Positions 1 to 7,236 of a stretch of 14,978 nucleotides of DNA are shown piece after piece (the stretch's first letter is position 1; every line of letters starts with the position of its first letter). This stretch comes from an archaeon (GTDB lineage: Archaea > Thermoproteota > Nitrososphaeria > Nitrososphaerales > CADDZS01), in assembly GCA_021806865.1 (NCBI GenBank), contig JAKAPU010000048.1:365-15342 (forward strand), read 5' to 3'. The notes below the pieces were generated by a model. The model had not been told where the DNA came from, ran no database searches, and worked only from the letters and a program-made list of their open reading frames with translations. A program made the translations under genes and the position numbers.

Positions 1-202
1 AACACAATTCCTTTTTACACTGATGCATTTGCGTCTTACTCAAAGCCAACAGATTACAGCCTTGGAACACCGGTTTTTGCAGAATTTCAATATCTTGCGA
101 CCACTTATGGAGGGGTGGTCACCTGAGCAGATGGTCAAGGAGAAGCAAGTGCTCAGCTTTCCTTTTCTGCAGTACTTGTTGCCCACGCACATTTCTTCCC
201 AC

Positions 203-397
203 TCACAAGAGCTTTCCTTCCGTGAATGCCTTCTCACAGTCCTTTGAGCAGGCTGCAAAGCGGTCGTTAATCTCTACGCCTTGACCCGGCTTTATCTCTT
301 TGCCGCAGTTGGCGCAATACTTCCTTCTTCTGTCGTCAAGCGACTGCATTATTATTGTTCCCGCCACACTGTCATGTTGACCATCGGGATGCTCCAT
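203..397 (-). CDS. Small Cys4 zinc-finger protein (64 aa)
   Basis: The protein has two cysteine pairs, YCANC (Cys28, Cys31) and CSKDC (Cys50, Cys54), in a compact C-terminal half. This is the layout of TRASH/YHS-like or treble-clef metal-binding micro-domains, so zinc or another metal is the likely ligand. The N-terminal 20 residues have no recognisable feature. The reading frame is open upstream to a TTG at 433. I chose ATG 397 because a TATA-like stretch at 416-425 lies about 24 bases upstream of it, which suits a leaderless archaeal mRNA. Its start lies 160 bases beyond the stop of the ArsR-like gene on the same strand. The fold is inferred from cysteine spacing only. A role in metal handling or DNA/protein binding is possible but not shown. 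Confidence 0.6.
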   Translation of the reverse strand: MEHPDGQHDSVAGTIIMQSLDDRRRKYCANCGKEIKPGQGVEINDRFAACSKDCEKAFTEGKLL

Positions 398-415
398 CGA
401 TCGAGATTCAGCCCT

Positions 416-425
416 AAGATAAAAA
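416..425 (-). promoter_or_regulatory. TATA-like box of the zinc-finger gene
   Basis: On the minus strand this reads TTTTTATCTT. It is centred about 24 bases upstream of ATG 397, near the usual archaeal spacing from TATA to transcription start. This is a prediction from position and composition only. Confidence 0.3.
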
Positions 426-557
426 CAAATCAAAGAGCATCTGCAATGAGTTCAATTTTTCTCTCTCGCAGTCGAAGATCAGAGAAGAGAGTTCTACGCG
501 CATACCAGCAAGAGCACACATTTCTGATTGTTATTTGACCGCTAGGATCAATTTGAA

Positions 558-1337
558 CTAAATACTGATCCAAGTTGAAATTGGCTTCATCAGTTTCAGA
601 GCCCGAGTTTCCTTCATCCTCATGACAATACCACGAGAGAGGACTGAATTCAGAACAGCCTTGCCGAGTGAGCCTCCCAGGTGCGGCCGTCTCTCTGTCC
701 AATCCAAACAGCCGTAGGCAAATGTGCGGTTTGATCTCATCGCCTGGTCCACATCGACTCCTCTGTCTCGGAGCGATTTCAAACCAGATTGAGAGAGACG
801 GTAAAGAATTCTGTCTGCCTTTCCATTGGGCCTCTGGTTGACCTTGCGCACCCAGCCTGCTCGCAAGATTTGGTCGAGCAGTTCTACCCCGGCGATGCCC
901 GCAAGATGATCGTAGCAAGTACGACATTGTCTTATCGCGAGGTCGGGCCGCGCTTTTCGGGTAGATTTGGAAGACGGCAGGGAGAAGAAAGTCTTACTAT
1001 AACTGGGTGGAGAAAGGATGGCAAGATCCTTCAGAATAGGGTTTACCTTAATCGAATTCAAAGTGTAAATCCTCTGCCTACCTCTCTTCGCGACTGAAAT
1101 CAATCCATACTTGAGCAGAATCGCCAGGTGGGACGAGACCCTTGGTTGCAATACCCCGAGTTGAGCAGCGATGTTCATCGTCGTGAGCCCACCACTTTGT
1201 TTCTTATTCATCAACAAAATCATAATTCTGACTCGTGTGGTATCAGAAAATGTTCCTGCCACTTTTGCTATCCTTTTGCTTTCTTCGTCCATTCTTTGTC
1301 CATGATTTCCAATAGTTTCTCTTTTGAGCCCAGGCAT
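558..1337 (-). CDS. ArsR-type winged-helix transcriptional regulator, probably frameshifted at the C terminus
   Basis: The N-terminal third is a winged helix of the ArsR type: FSDTTRVRIMILLMN opens the domain, the recognition helix region is LQPRVSSHLAILLKYGLI, and the wing is RGRQRIYTL. The second half has the motifs CRTCYDHLAG and CLDWTERRPHLGG, typical of a subgroup of bacterial ArsR regulators with a long C-terminal domain. The ligand is unknown. ATG 1337 is preferred because the frame's most upstream start (1385) would put the shared palindrome/TATA box inside the gene; ATG 1292, just before the domain, is the other option. Near 590-602 the reading RALKL should continue as LT-x-x-G in this family. 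Instead the frame ends as MKPISTWISI, while the -1 frame gives TDEANFNLDQYLVQI, a better match. A one-base loss or sequencing error is therefore likely. The gene is divergent from the DUF6058 gene and may control it. Confidence 0.75.
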   Translation of the reverse strand: MPGLKRETIGNHGQRMDEESKRIAKVAGTFSDTTRVRIMILLMNKKQSGGLTTMNIAAQLGVLQPRVSSHLAILLKYGLISVAKRGRQRIYTLNSIKVNPILKDLAILSPPSYSKTFFSLPSSKSTRKARPDLAIRQCRTCYDHLAGIAGVELLDQILRAGWVRKVNQRPNGKADRILYRLSQSGLKSLRDRGVDVDQAMRSNRTFAYGCLDWTERRPHLGGSLGKAVLNSVLSRGIVMRMKETRALKLMKPISTWISI

Positions 1338-1368
1338 CTCTGAACGACGCAATATCTTGCACACACAA

Positions 1369-1382
1369 TTGTTATATAACAA
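1369..1382. promoter_or_regulatory. Perfect palindrome overlapping a bidirectional TATA box
   Basis: TTGTTATATAACAA is a perfect 14-base palindrome. Its centre is 26-27 bases upstream of ATG 1402, the spacing expected for a leaderless transcript of the DUF6058 gene. On the other strand it would start transcription near 1350, shortly before ATG 1337 of the ArsR-like gene. It may serve both as TATA element for two divergent promoters and as operator for the dimeric ArsR-like protein. The palindrome is directly visible; both roles are inferred. Confidence 0.6.
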
Positions 1383-1401
1383 CATATCTCTCTAGTCGTA
1401 T

Positions 1402-2094
1402 ATGTCATCGAACGCAGCGATGGAAGAGGCTGTCGGTAGGTCTGCTAAACCTTTTAGTTTCAACGAAAGGGACAAGGAATACATTCGTTCCAACTTCATA
1501 ACGCTTGATGAGCTCTCCTTAAAGATGGATGTTCCGTCACAAGAACTACTCAATCTAGTTCGCGAAAGACAGTTCCCAAATCCTACGTATTTTTTCGAGG
1601 ACGGAACGCAGTGGTATCCTTCCAGTTATGTCGCATTGATGGAGCGTGCGAGGAAGACTAGAAAGCGATTCTCTGATGCTTTTCAAGACGAAATACGGGC
1701 TGCATTGTTGAAATTGAAAGAGAGAAACGACTCTGCATTCAGGATTGTGATTGAAGGAGAAAGTTTTCGAGCAACTGATGAGCTTGAGAGTGTCGTGAAG
1801 AAGATCTGGAATGATTTTCAAAGCGGCGAGTATGGCGCCTGCCTCAAGAGTCCGGCTTGTGGCACGATAATCAAGAAGAGCCTTCTCTTGAATGCAATCG
1901 CTATCTTGACCTCATCTCCCAATCCCGAAGACCCCAGCTGGCGGCAATCGCTACGAGAAAGGGTGGACGAGCTGGACAAACTTGAAACGGTCATGCAGAC
2001 AGAATACGATCGACTCCGATTTGGAGGACCCAGTTCGAGAGAAAGATTGATCTCGGATGTTCTCCGAAAATATCCAGATGTATTCCAAGATTGA
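1402..2094 (+). CDS. DUF6058 family protein
   Basis: I recognise this 230-residue protein as DUF6058-like from its layout. An N-terminal DKEYIRSNFITLDELS helix region is followed by LLNLVRERQFPNPTYFFEDG and a YPSSY segment. The C-terminal half is helical, with GEYGACLKSP, DELDKLETVM and RFGGPSSRERLISDVLRKYP. The N-terminal part reads like a small helix-turn-helix-type module (a sequence saying where to 'start looking' followed by an LP/FPxPxY motif), but no catalytic residues are evident. Database entries sometimes call the family a natural product biosynthesis protein; its biochemical function is not known to me. The start fits a leaderless mRNA from the TATA palindrome 26 bases upstream. 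It is divergent from the ArsR-like regulator, which suggests regulated expression. The family is mainly bacterial, so horizontal transfer of the pair is plausible. Confidence 0.7.
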   Translation: MSSNAAMEEAVGRSAKPFSFNERDKEYIRSNFITLDELSLKMDVPSQELLNLVRERQFPNPTYFFEDGTQWYPSSYVALMERARKTRKRFSDAFQDEIRAALLKLKERNDSAFRIVIEGESFRATDELESVVKKIWNDFQSGEYGACLKSPACGTIIKKSLLLNAIAILTSSPNPEDPSWRQSLRERVDELDKLETVMQTEYDRLRFGGPSSRERLISDVLRKYPDVFQD

Positions 2095-2417
2095 TCACAC
2101 ATTGATCTAGCCAAGCCCTATTTTTGAAAAATTGAGTATCCTTCTTCTCATTGAAATATCCTCGCATCCCGAGAAATTACTCGCGTCTCAGAGAAGTGTC
2201 TTCGAGAGGCATGTCTCTTACTGTCGATTATGGACAGACAGCCGATATGGCTTCTGCCTTTTAGGACAATCTTTCGTTCAATTCGCAGAAGCGACGCAAG
2301 TGCTTTACCTCATCATCACTTCAGTAGGATAATGGCGGCTTGTTTCATATCATTCTCCCACTGCCAGATCCCCTCACACAGTGGGGAGTTGCGGTAGCGA
2401 CCATGGCCCGACGCCAA
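2095..2417. other. Convergent intergenic region without a convincing gene
   Basis: This stretch lies between the 3' ends of the DUF6058 gene and the beta-helix gene. A short T-run at 2121-2125 about 26 bases after the DUF6058 stop may end that transcript. The 66-codon open frame at 2132-2332 has no start signal, no composition typical of the neighbours and no recognisable motif. A strong inverted repeat is listed separately. Confidence 0.5.
2355..2388 (-). terminator. Strong hairpin after the beta-helix gene
   Basis: CTCCCACTG at 2355-2363 pairs with CAGTGGGGAG at 2379-2388, with one bulged G. It lies 30 bases downstream of the beta-helix stop codon. No U-tract follows on the minus strand, so it may be an mRNA 3'-end stabiliser rather than a true terminator. 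Confidence 0.4.
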
Positions 2418-3638
2418 TCAAGCAATGGGTTGCCTGAAAGGCAGCGACATCTTCCGCATCAGGGCAATCATTACAAGGCCGATTGCCATCACTAGGGAGA
2501 AGCCAATAGCTGACAGTGGAAACTCCGGTACGCCCGTAGGCTGAGCGCACGAAGCAATATAGACAGTCGGGTTCCCTGAAGTTCCGCTCACGGACGGAGA
2601 GGTGTTGCAGTACCACACGCCGTAGTAATCATTCAGCACAGTGTTCGACGTTACGGTAGTACTGGTGATAGATGTCAATCCGGGTATTTCCGCCACGATG
2701 TTGATTCCGGCTGGCTGTGGAGCGTCATTACCGCCCATAAAACCGTTGTTTTGCAACGTATTGCCCGAGATGAGAGTTCCAGAAACAGAGTCACCTGGCG
2801 TATTTGCATGAACGATTATTCCAGGAATTAGACTTCCATTGACCTTGTTGTCAATAACCTGATTATTTGTCACTGTAGTGCTTGGCTCATCCGCAGCAAC
2901 CACAATGCCGCCGACGTACGGATTGCCGCTGATAAAGCCCCCGCTGACGGTGTTATCCTCGATTATGTTGCCGCTCACGCCTTCGCCAGCGTCGTAAGCT
3001 GCGACTACTATTCCGCAACCGCCTATATTGTCAAAGACCTCGTTGTTGGAAATAGTGTTGTCGTTTCCGGGATTTGCATTTCCAGCGTTAGGCGCTCCAG
3101 GATCCACCGCCCCGTCGTCCGTGACACTAATTCCCCCGTCCTTCAAATTCTGTCGTACGAAATTGCCAGACACAAGCGAATTGCTTGTTCCGACGAGCTG
3201 TAACGCCTTGTCTTCAAAGATGCAATTGGTGACTACCGTTGGAGGCGAACAGAGTCCAGTCGCGGTTACGCCGTTGCCGTAAACTGTGTTGCCAGTTATA
3301 GTTATGGAGCTTGCGTCCTGCACAAATATTCCATGGTCATTTGCCCCGGTTATCGTCAATCCAGAAATGGTTACGCCGGAGGTACCAGGGGCCACGTAGA
3401 TTCCCACATCACATCCTGCGGCGTTGACTGTGCTGTAGCCAAGCGTTACAGGATCGAGAGTTGCACCGTTCGTGCTAACAACTATTAGAGCATCCAGGCC
3501 AGTTGTTCCTGCGGGCGAACATGAGACAGCGTATGTCCGAACCCCAGGGAAGATGACAACAGAAATCAGCAAAAATCCAAACGCCACCGCACACGCTAAC
3601 TTCATACTGATCTTCTTTCCTTGCACCCTTGGACTCAC
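2418..3638 (-). CDS. Secreted right-handed beta-helix protein with VPEFP membrane anchor
   Basis: This 406-residue protein starts with a basic stretch and a hydrophobic segment (about residues 13-36), a Sec-type signal peptide. Residues 75-345 carry repeating beta-helix rungs of the NosD/pectate-lyase type, such as ITGNTVYGNG, ISNNEVFDN, IIEDNTVSGG, VTNNQVIDNKV and ISGNTLQNNG. The end has VPEFP (370-374), a transmembrane helix (about 376-394) and a basic tail, an anchor or sorting signal seen on many archaeal surface proteins. Such helices usually bind or cleave polysaccharides; no catalytic residues can be assigned, so it could be a carbohydrate-binding or S-layer-associated protein. The start is a GTG at 3638, 27 bases from a TATA-like box (leaderless). 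ATG 3605, which begins MKLACAVAFGF, is a good alternative. Convergent with DUF6058; divergent from nothing. Confidence 0.75.
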   Translation of the reverse strand: MSPRVQGKKISMKLACAVAFGFLLISVVIFPGVRTYAVSCSPAGTTGLDALIVVSTNGATLDPVTLGYSTVNAAGCDVGIYVAPGTSGVTISGLTITGANDHGIFVQDASSITITGNTVYGNGVTATGLCSPPTVVTNCIFEDKALQLVGTSNSLVSGNFVRQNLKDGGISVTDDGAVDPGAPNAGNANPGNDNTISNNEVFDNIGGCGIVVAAYDAGEGVSGNIIEDNTVSGGFISGNPYVGGIVVAADEPSTTVTNNQVIDNKVNGSLIPGIIVHANTPGDSVSGTLISGNTLQNNGFMGGNDAPQPAGINIVAEIPGLTSITSTTVTSNTVLNDYYGVWYCNTSPSVSGTSGNPTVYIASCAQPTGVPEFPLSAIGFSLVMAIGLVMIALMRKMSLPFRQPIA

Positions 3639-3660
3639 CGTAAGTCGTGAGAAAGGAGAG

Positions 3661-3670
3661 AATTATTTAG
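3661..3670 (-). promoter_or_regulatory. TATA-like box of the beta-helix gene
   Basis: CTAAATAATT on the minus strand is centred about 27 bases upstream of GTG 3638, supporting leaderless initiation there. This is a positional prediction. Confidence 0.45.
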
Positions 3671-3917
3671 GTCGTGCGAAGTTCAAATTCATCAATGTGA
3701 ATCTGAAATTCAGGTGCCTTCACACGCGACCTAGCGACCCTAGTCTAGGCTAACCACTCCTTTGGCCATGATCTTCAGACCGCGAAGGGCGTTGCGCCCG
3801 TGCTGCTCTGATTCTAGAGTGGTTCGAGCGCTATTGCCATTAAGCCAAGATTCTGGCCAAGGGATGGATCCACTTTAATAGAGTAAAAGGAACTTGTTCG
3901 AAAGCTCCAAATCAGCA

Positions 3918-4322
3918 TCAGTTTTTGGTGGCTATGGCCTGTTTGACTAGCGCCGTGCCGGAATCTGGCTCTTTGGCAGTTTGAACTTTCGAGTTCAGTT
4001 CGCGAAGGCCAATCGTGAACGCATCCAATGCGCGATTTCCTCGGTCGGTAAGAACGTAACCAGTAATCTTCTTGCCTTCCGTCGAATCGATTCTCTGGAC
4101 AAGTCCTTGCTGTTCCATGGTGTTGATGACAGCCTTGCATTTTTTCCAGGGCAGCTGTGCGGAATACATGATGTGGTTGTGCTTATGATTGCCTTCGGAA
4201 ATTGAACGGAGAATATCAATTTTCACTTCTAGGAGGGATCTCCTTCGCGTTGCTCCTTCGAAGTAGGAATCAAGCAAATCTTGCAATAACTCTTGATTAG
4301 AACTATTTTCAAAGAGCTCCAT
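3918..4322 (-). CDS. Archaeal winged-helix DNA-binding protein (HTH_45-like)
   Basis: The 134-residue protein matches the pattern of the small winged-helix regulators abundant in Thaumarchaeota. RRSLLEVKIDILRSI forms helix 1, KHNHIMYSAQLPWKKCKAVI is the helix-turn-helix, and MEQQGLVQRI leads into the wing, closed by GKKITGYVLTDRGNRALDAF. The usual IMY-x-A-x-L signature is clear. The last 25 residues look disordered. No ligand-binding domain is present, so it may respond through a partner or as a simple repressor/activator. It is divergent from the pilin operon, 274 bases away, which makes it a candidate regulator of that operon. The start ATG 4322 gives the full domain. The assignment to a DNA-binding fold is firm; the target genes are inferred. 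Confidence 0.8.
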   Translation of the reverse strand: MELFENSSNQELLQDLLDSYFEGATRRRSLLEVKIDILRSISEGNHKHNHIMYSAQLPWKKCKAVINTMEQQGLVQRIDSTEGKKITGYVLTDRGNRALDAFTIGLRELNSKVQTAKEPDSGTALVKQAIATKN

Positions 4323-4507
4323 TAGTTAAGCAGGCCGTATCTAAGATCTGGATTCTGACTCCTTGTCAAAGAGTATGGCCAGTTCTGTGCTGTTTGTGCC
4401 GTATTATAACCAAGGGAATCGTAGTACCCAGCGTCTTTTCGATTTGAAAGCTGCAGATGCTGTATACTTGATTAGGCAGGCTTCGATTATGAAATACTTT
4501 GAAAGTG

Positions 4508-4522
4508 TAGATTCTGAATCTA
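4508..4522. promoter_or_regulatory. Inverted repeat upstream of the pilin operon
   Basis: TAGATTC-T-GAATCTA is a perfect 7+1+7 dyad about 60 bases upstream of the pilin TATA box. The core GATTCTGA recurs at 4351-4358, just upstream of the divergent winged-helix gene. A shared operator for that regulator is a reasonable guess, without other support. The rest of 4323-4590 holds no gene that I can support. Confidence 0.4.
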
Positions 4523-4566
4523 TATCGAGGCCCAGTATGGCCGATCAAAACCTCCCCTTCCTAATG

Positions 4567-4575
4567 ATATTATAA
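4567..4575 (+). promoter_or_regulatory. TATA box of the pilin operon
   Basis: ATATTATAA is centred 26 bases upstream of ATG 4597 and 20 bases upstream of ATG 4591. The spacing favours a leaderless transcript beginning at 4597. Confidence 0.6.
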
Positions 4576-4596
4576 GCCTAGCAAGACGTTATGCTC

Positions 4597-5136
4597 ATGA
4601 CTCAAATTAGCATACGGCTAAAACAACACAAGAGAGCGATTACACCAGTAATTGCAACAATCATCCTCATCGCAGTCACACTCGTGCTGGCACTCGTCGT
4701 CGGAGCATATGCGTTCGGTCTTTTCGGTTCGAACGTAAAGACAGTCACACTAACATCAGGAAACCTGTTCGCAGGATCTCTGAGTCCTGGTCAGACACCA
4801 AACAAAGAAGCCTGCACATCTTCTGGCGTTTCGGCAGGAGAAGCGTACCTTTCGATGGCACTTAACGACCCCGGTGCAACTACAAACATAACAAGTTTCA
4901 CGCTAACAGGAGCATCACTGAAGGATTCCGTAGCGGCGTACGTTGTACCAACTGGCAAATGCCTCGGGATTGCCTACGCACAGCTAAATCCTGGATCGGT
5001 TACAGCTCTGACTCTTGCATTCAATGAAACCTCAGTATCTGGTACTGATGCAGGGCTGATAAGTGGGCAGACATACAACTACGTCATCGACCTCGGAAAC
5101 GGACAATCCGTATCTGGTTCACTGATTGCTCAGTAA
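4597..5136 (+). CDS. Type IV pilin-like protein 1 (class III signal peptide)
   Basis: The N terminus has a short basic leader ending in KHxKR-type charge, then AITPVIATIILIAV and a long hydrophobic helix to about residue 44. This is the archaeal pilin N-terminal domain. Processing by a PibD/EppA-like peptidase is expected after the Ala of KRA, leaving ITPVIA at the mature N terminus. The remaining roughly 130 residues are beta-rich, with two cysteines (Cys73 and Cys122) that could form a disulfide, and two N-glycosylation sequons. It ends with a GQTYNYVIDLGNGQ beta-strand pair. I prefer ATG 4597 over ATG 4591 because of the TATA spacing. As first gene of the operon, and the only one upstream of a terminator-like hairpin, it is likely the major subunit. 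It lacks the features needed to call it an archaellin. Confidence 0.8.
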   Translation: MTQISIRLKQHKRAITPVIATIILIAVTLVLALVVGAYAFGLFGSNVKTVTLTSGNLFAGSLSPGQTPNKEACTSSGVSAGEAYLSMALNDPGATTNITSFTLTGASLKDSVAAYVVPTGKCLGIAYAQLNPGSVTALTLAFNETSVSGTDAGLISGQTYNYVIDLGNGQSVSGSLIAQ

Positions 5137-5151
5137 TCAGGCAAGCCATGT

Positions 5152-5190
5152 GTGGGGCACTTCGGTGTCCCATCTCCTTTTTCTTTTTTC
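5152..5190 (+). terminator. UUCG-capped hairpin and T-tract between pilin 1 and pilin 2
   Basis: Bases 5152-5160 pair with 5165-5173 (9 pairs, including two G-U), closing a C(UUCG)G tetraloop at 5161-5164. A T-rich tract follows to 5190. It lies 15 bases after the pilin 1 stop. No TATA box is visible between it and pilin 2, so it likely acts as a partial terminator or mRNA stabiliser, making pilin 1 more abundant than the downstream products. Confidence 0.7.
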
Positions 5191-5224
5191 AACGTCATGA
5201 AACCCCTTTGAAAGTGTGTGGAAA

Positions 5225-5746
5225 ATGAGATCAGCTAGTTCAAGATTCAAGAAAAGAAGATCAAAGCTAGCAGTGAGCGCAGTCGTAGGCTCTATCTTGA
5301 TGATCGCCGTTACAATTATAGTTGGATTCGCTACTTGGGCCTGGGCTGGTTCTGCTGCCATTAACAGCGAGAAAAGCTTTGGCAACGCGGTTGCTGCAAA
5401 TATCAGTTATCTTAAGGAAAGCTTTGTCATTGTGAACGCGAATTTCTCATCAAGCGCAACACAGAACGTGACTTTGTGGCTCTACAATAGTGGAAATACT
5501 ACGGTTTATATAAAGCAGACTTGGATTAGCAACGTTACTAGTGTAAGCTCCGAAGCATGGACCAACACCACTTCAACTCTTTCTTCGACTTACAGCGCAG
5601 GATGCGGATATTGTTTAGTTCTGCCAGTTGGTCAGATCACTCCCATACGCCTTCAGGTTAATACTCCATTCAAGACTGGAGTTATCTACCAATTCAAAGC
5701 ATTAGGACTGTATGGAAATACGTACACCTACCAACAAGTCAGGTGA
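5225..5746 (+). CDS. Type IV pilin-like protein 2
   Basis: This 173-residue protein starts with a very basic leader (RFKKRRSK) and then LAVSAVVGSILMIAVTIIV, a class III signal peptide predicted to be cut at Ala16/Val17. The mature part begins with the hydrophobic helix, followed by a beta-rich domain. Six N-X-S/T sequons (Asn59, 73, 81, 91, 103, 114) suggest heavy glycosylation, and the GCGYC motif (Cys127, Cys130) may form a small disulfide loop. I chose ATG 5225; a GTG nine bases upstream in frame is possible. No strong Shine-Dalgarno sequence precedes either. Its stop overlaps the next start (GTGA), so the two are probably translationally coupled. A minor pilin or tip subunit is likely. 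Confidence 0.75.
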   Translation: MRSASSRFKKRRSKLAVSAVVGSILMIAVTIIVGFATWAWAGSAAINSEKSFGNAVAANISYLKESFVIVNANFSSSATQNVTLWLYNSGNTTVYIKQTWISNVTSVSSEAWTNTTSTLSSTYSAGCGYCLVLPVGQITPIRLQVNTPFKTGVIYQFKALGLYGNTYTYQQVR

Positions 5747-7215
5747 GCATACACTTGCGAAATGTTCGTCTTGCAAGGATTGCTTGCAAGAAAAGATCTA
5801 GGAAAGCAGTGTCAACGGTTATTGGCGGCATAATCATACTTGCGATTCTCTTTTCCATCAGTTTGGGTTACTTCTACTCGATTAACAACTCGCAGCAAGT
5901 GTACCAGGGCATAGTGAGACAGAACAACATATTCGCGCAACAGAGAGGGGAGGAAAATATCTACATCGTGGGCTCTGCATCAGGAGGCACGCTGTCATTC
6001 TCCGTAAACAATACCGGCATCTCGGCAACTCTTGTTTCACTCTTTGTGACGGATCAAAACGGAAAGGTGGATTTGTACAAGAGTGGAGCAGCTAAAAGTG
6101 CAACTGCTTGTGCTGCAACAGACGCATCGATTCCTTGCGCGCTGAACCAAGGAGGTTCAACTGATTTCAGCACCAGTCTTGTTTACTCAGGAGGAACGGT
6201 CTACACAATAAAAGTAACCACAGCGAGGGGAAACGTGTTCGTCGGCACCTATCCGACGCAACTTCTGACCAGTTATTCTGTGAGCTCCCAGCTCGCATTA
6301 GGACTGGGCTCACTTGAGATGTCATTTAGCTCCTTTACGTTCTACGGCTACTCGCAGGAGAATGGGCCGTGGACTGTGAACTTGTCGAGCCCTCTCGCAG
6401 CCAACATTTCTCCGTACAAACGCCATATCGTGTTCTCTGCGCAGGTAACGAACATCGACCCCGCGGTGGGCACCATAGTGGTGAACTCCCACACAGACCT
6501 GTGGACCTTCGTATCATGCGCGAGTGGTTGCGGAAGCGAATCACTACTCTTCTTCTACGTCATGAATGTTCTCCCCAACGGCACGATAACCAGCACCACT
6601 CAGGGATCGTACGTTCCAATCGAGATTCCTTACGGCGTCACCAAAACGATCTACTTTGGATCGGCGAATGACCTGTCACTCGACAACTACGCCGCTCAAT
6701 CCATTAATGACAATGTTGGCGAGCACGATGTATTCATGATCTTCTCTGGTACTATGGTTTCGGCGAAGAATGCCACCTTGTACGCACAGAACCTTCCATT
6801 CGCAGCAACCTTTGTTGCCGACAATCTGGCAACATGGACCCAGACACCAAAGTCCTGTCCACAGGGACAGAGCACAACTTTCTCCCAGACGATCACAAAC
6901 ACTCAATGGTCAGTTTCGGGTGGTAGTAATGGAATAAATGAAGTGAAGATAGAAGCTGGAGCGTTTTCATCCATATCTGCTATTTCTCAGCCATCAGGAT
7001 GGAACACTGCCACGGTTTATCCTAACGGCACGATCATATGGACTTCGAACGGCAACGGAAACGCCATTCACGCGGGTACCTCAGGTACTTTCAGCTGGTC
7101 GGGAGTTGCTCCTTCAGTAACGACGGGCACACAATATGTCTTTCCTTCGACCGTGATGTTCAATAACGGTCAGGTAATCTCGCAACCAATAGACACAGGC
7201 TGCTTTGTCAGTTGA
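5743..7215 (+). CDS. Large pilin-like surface protein A (490 aa)
   Basis: A basic leader (CKKRSRK) precedes AVSTVIGGIIILAIL and a transmembrane helix to about residue 46, predicted to be cleaved at Ala22/Val23 by the prepilin peptidase. An alpha-helical stalk (about 47-70) leads into an Ig-like beta domain (about 72-170, ending TTARGNVFVGTYP) that resembles pilin domains. A large second domain (about 185-490) contains MNVLPNGTITS, VPIEIPYGV, NATLYAQNLPF and NGTIIW. Cysteines 259, 263, 372 and 487 match the downstream paralogue; Cys123 and Cys132 are extra. At 490 residues it is several times longer than ordinary pilins. It starts at GTG 5743, overlapping the upstream TGA by four bases. TTG 5755, preceded by AGGTGA, is an alternative start. 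It may be an adhesive tip subunit or a membrane-tethered surface protein inserted by the pilus pathway. Confidence 0.75.
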   Translation: MSIHLRNVRLARIACKKRSRKAVSTVIGGIIILAILFSISLGYFYSINNSQQVYQGIVRQNNIFAQQRGEENIYIVGSASGGTLSFSVNNTGISATLVSLFVTDQNGKVDLYKSGAAKSATACAATDASIPCALNQGGSTDFSTSLVYSGGTVYTIKVTTARGNVFVGTYPTQLLTSYSVSSQLALGLGSLEMSFSSFTFYGYSQENGPWTVNLSSPLAANISPYKRHIVFSAQVTNIDPAVGTIVVNSHTDLWTFVSCASGCGSESLLFFYVMNVLPNGTITSTTQGSYVPIEIPYGVTKTIYFGSANDLSLDNYAAQSINDNVGEHDVFMIFSGTMVSAKNATLYAQNLPFAATFVADNLATWTQTPKSCPQGQSTTFSQTITNTQWSVSGGSNGINEVKIEAGAFSSISAISQPSGWNTATVYPNGTIIWTSNGNGNAIHAGTSGTFSWSGVAPSVTTGTQYVFPSTVMFNNGQVISQPIDTGCFVS

Positions 7216-7236
7216 AATTAATGAAGTGAATTTCCT

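Noticed and set aside
1..202. Open frames on both strands at the left edge (23-247 plus, 40-258 minus)
   Set aside because: Both overlap the zinc-finger gene, lack promoter or ribosome-binding signals and have no recognisable motif.
430..927. A 165-codon frame on the minus strand overlapping the ArsR-like gene
   Set aside because: Only its last part is interesting as the shifted end of the ArsR-like gene; the rest is an out-of-frame reading with Arg/Gln-rich composition and no motif.
2132..2332. A 66-codon plus-strand frame after the DUF6058 gene
   Set aside because: It has no start signal and no motif, and it lies in a convergent gap next to likely transcript ends.
4363..4575. Open frames on both strands between the winged-helix gene and the pilin operon
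   Set aside because: The region holds the operon promoter and a dyad; the frames overlap each other and have no motif.
6369..6671. A 100-codon frame inside giant pilin A
   Set aside because: Out of frame with a clearly real protein that has a paralogue; Arg/His-rich composition typical of a shadow frame.
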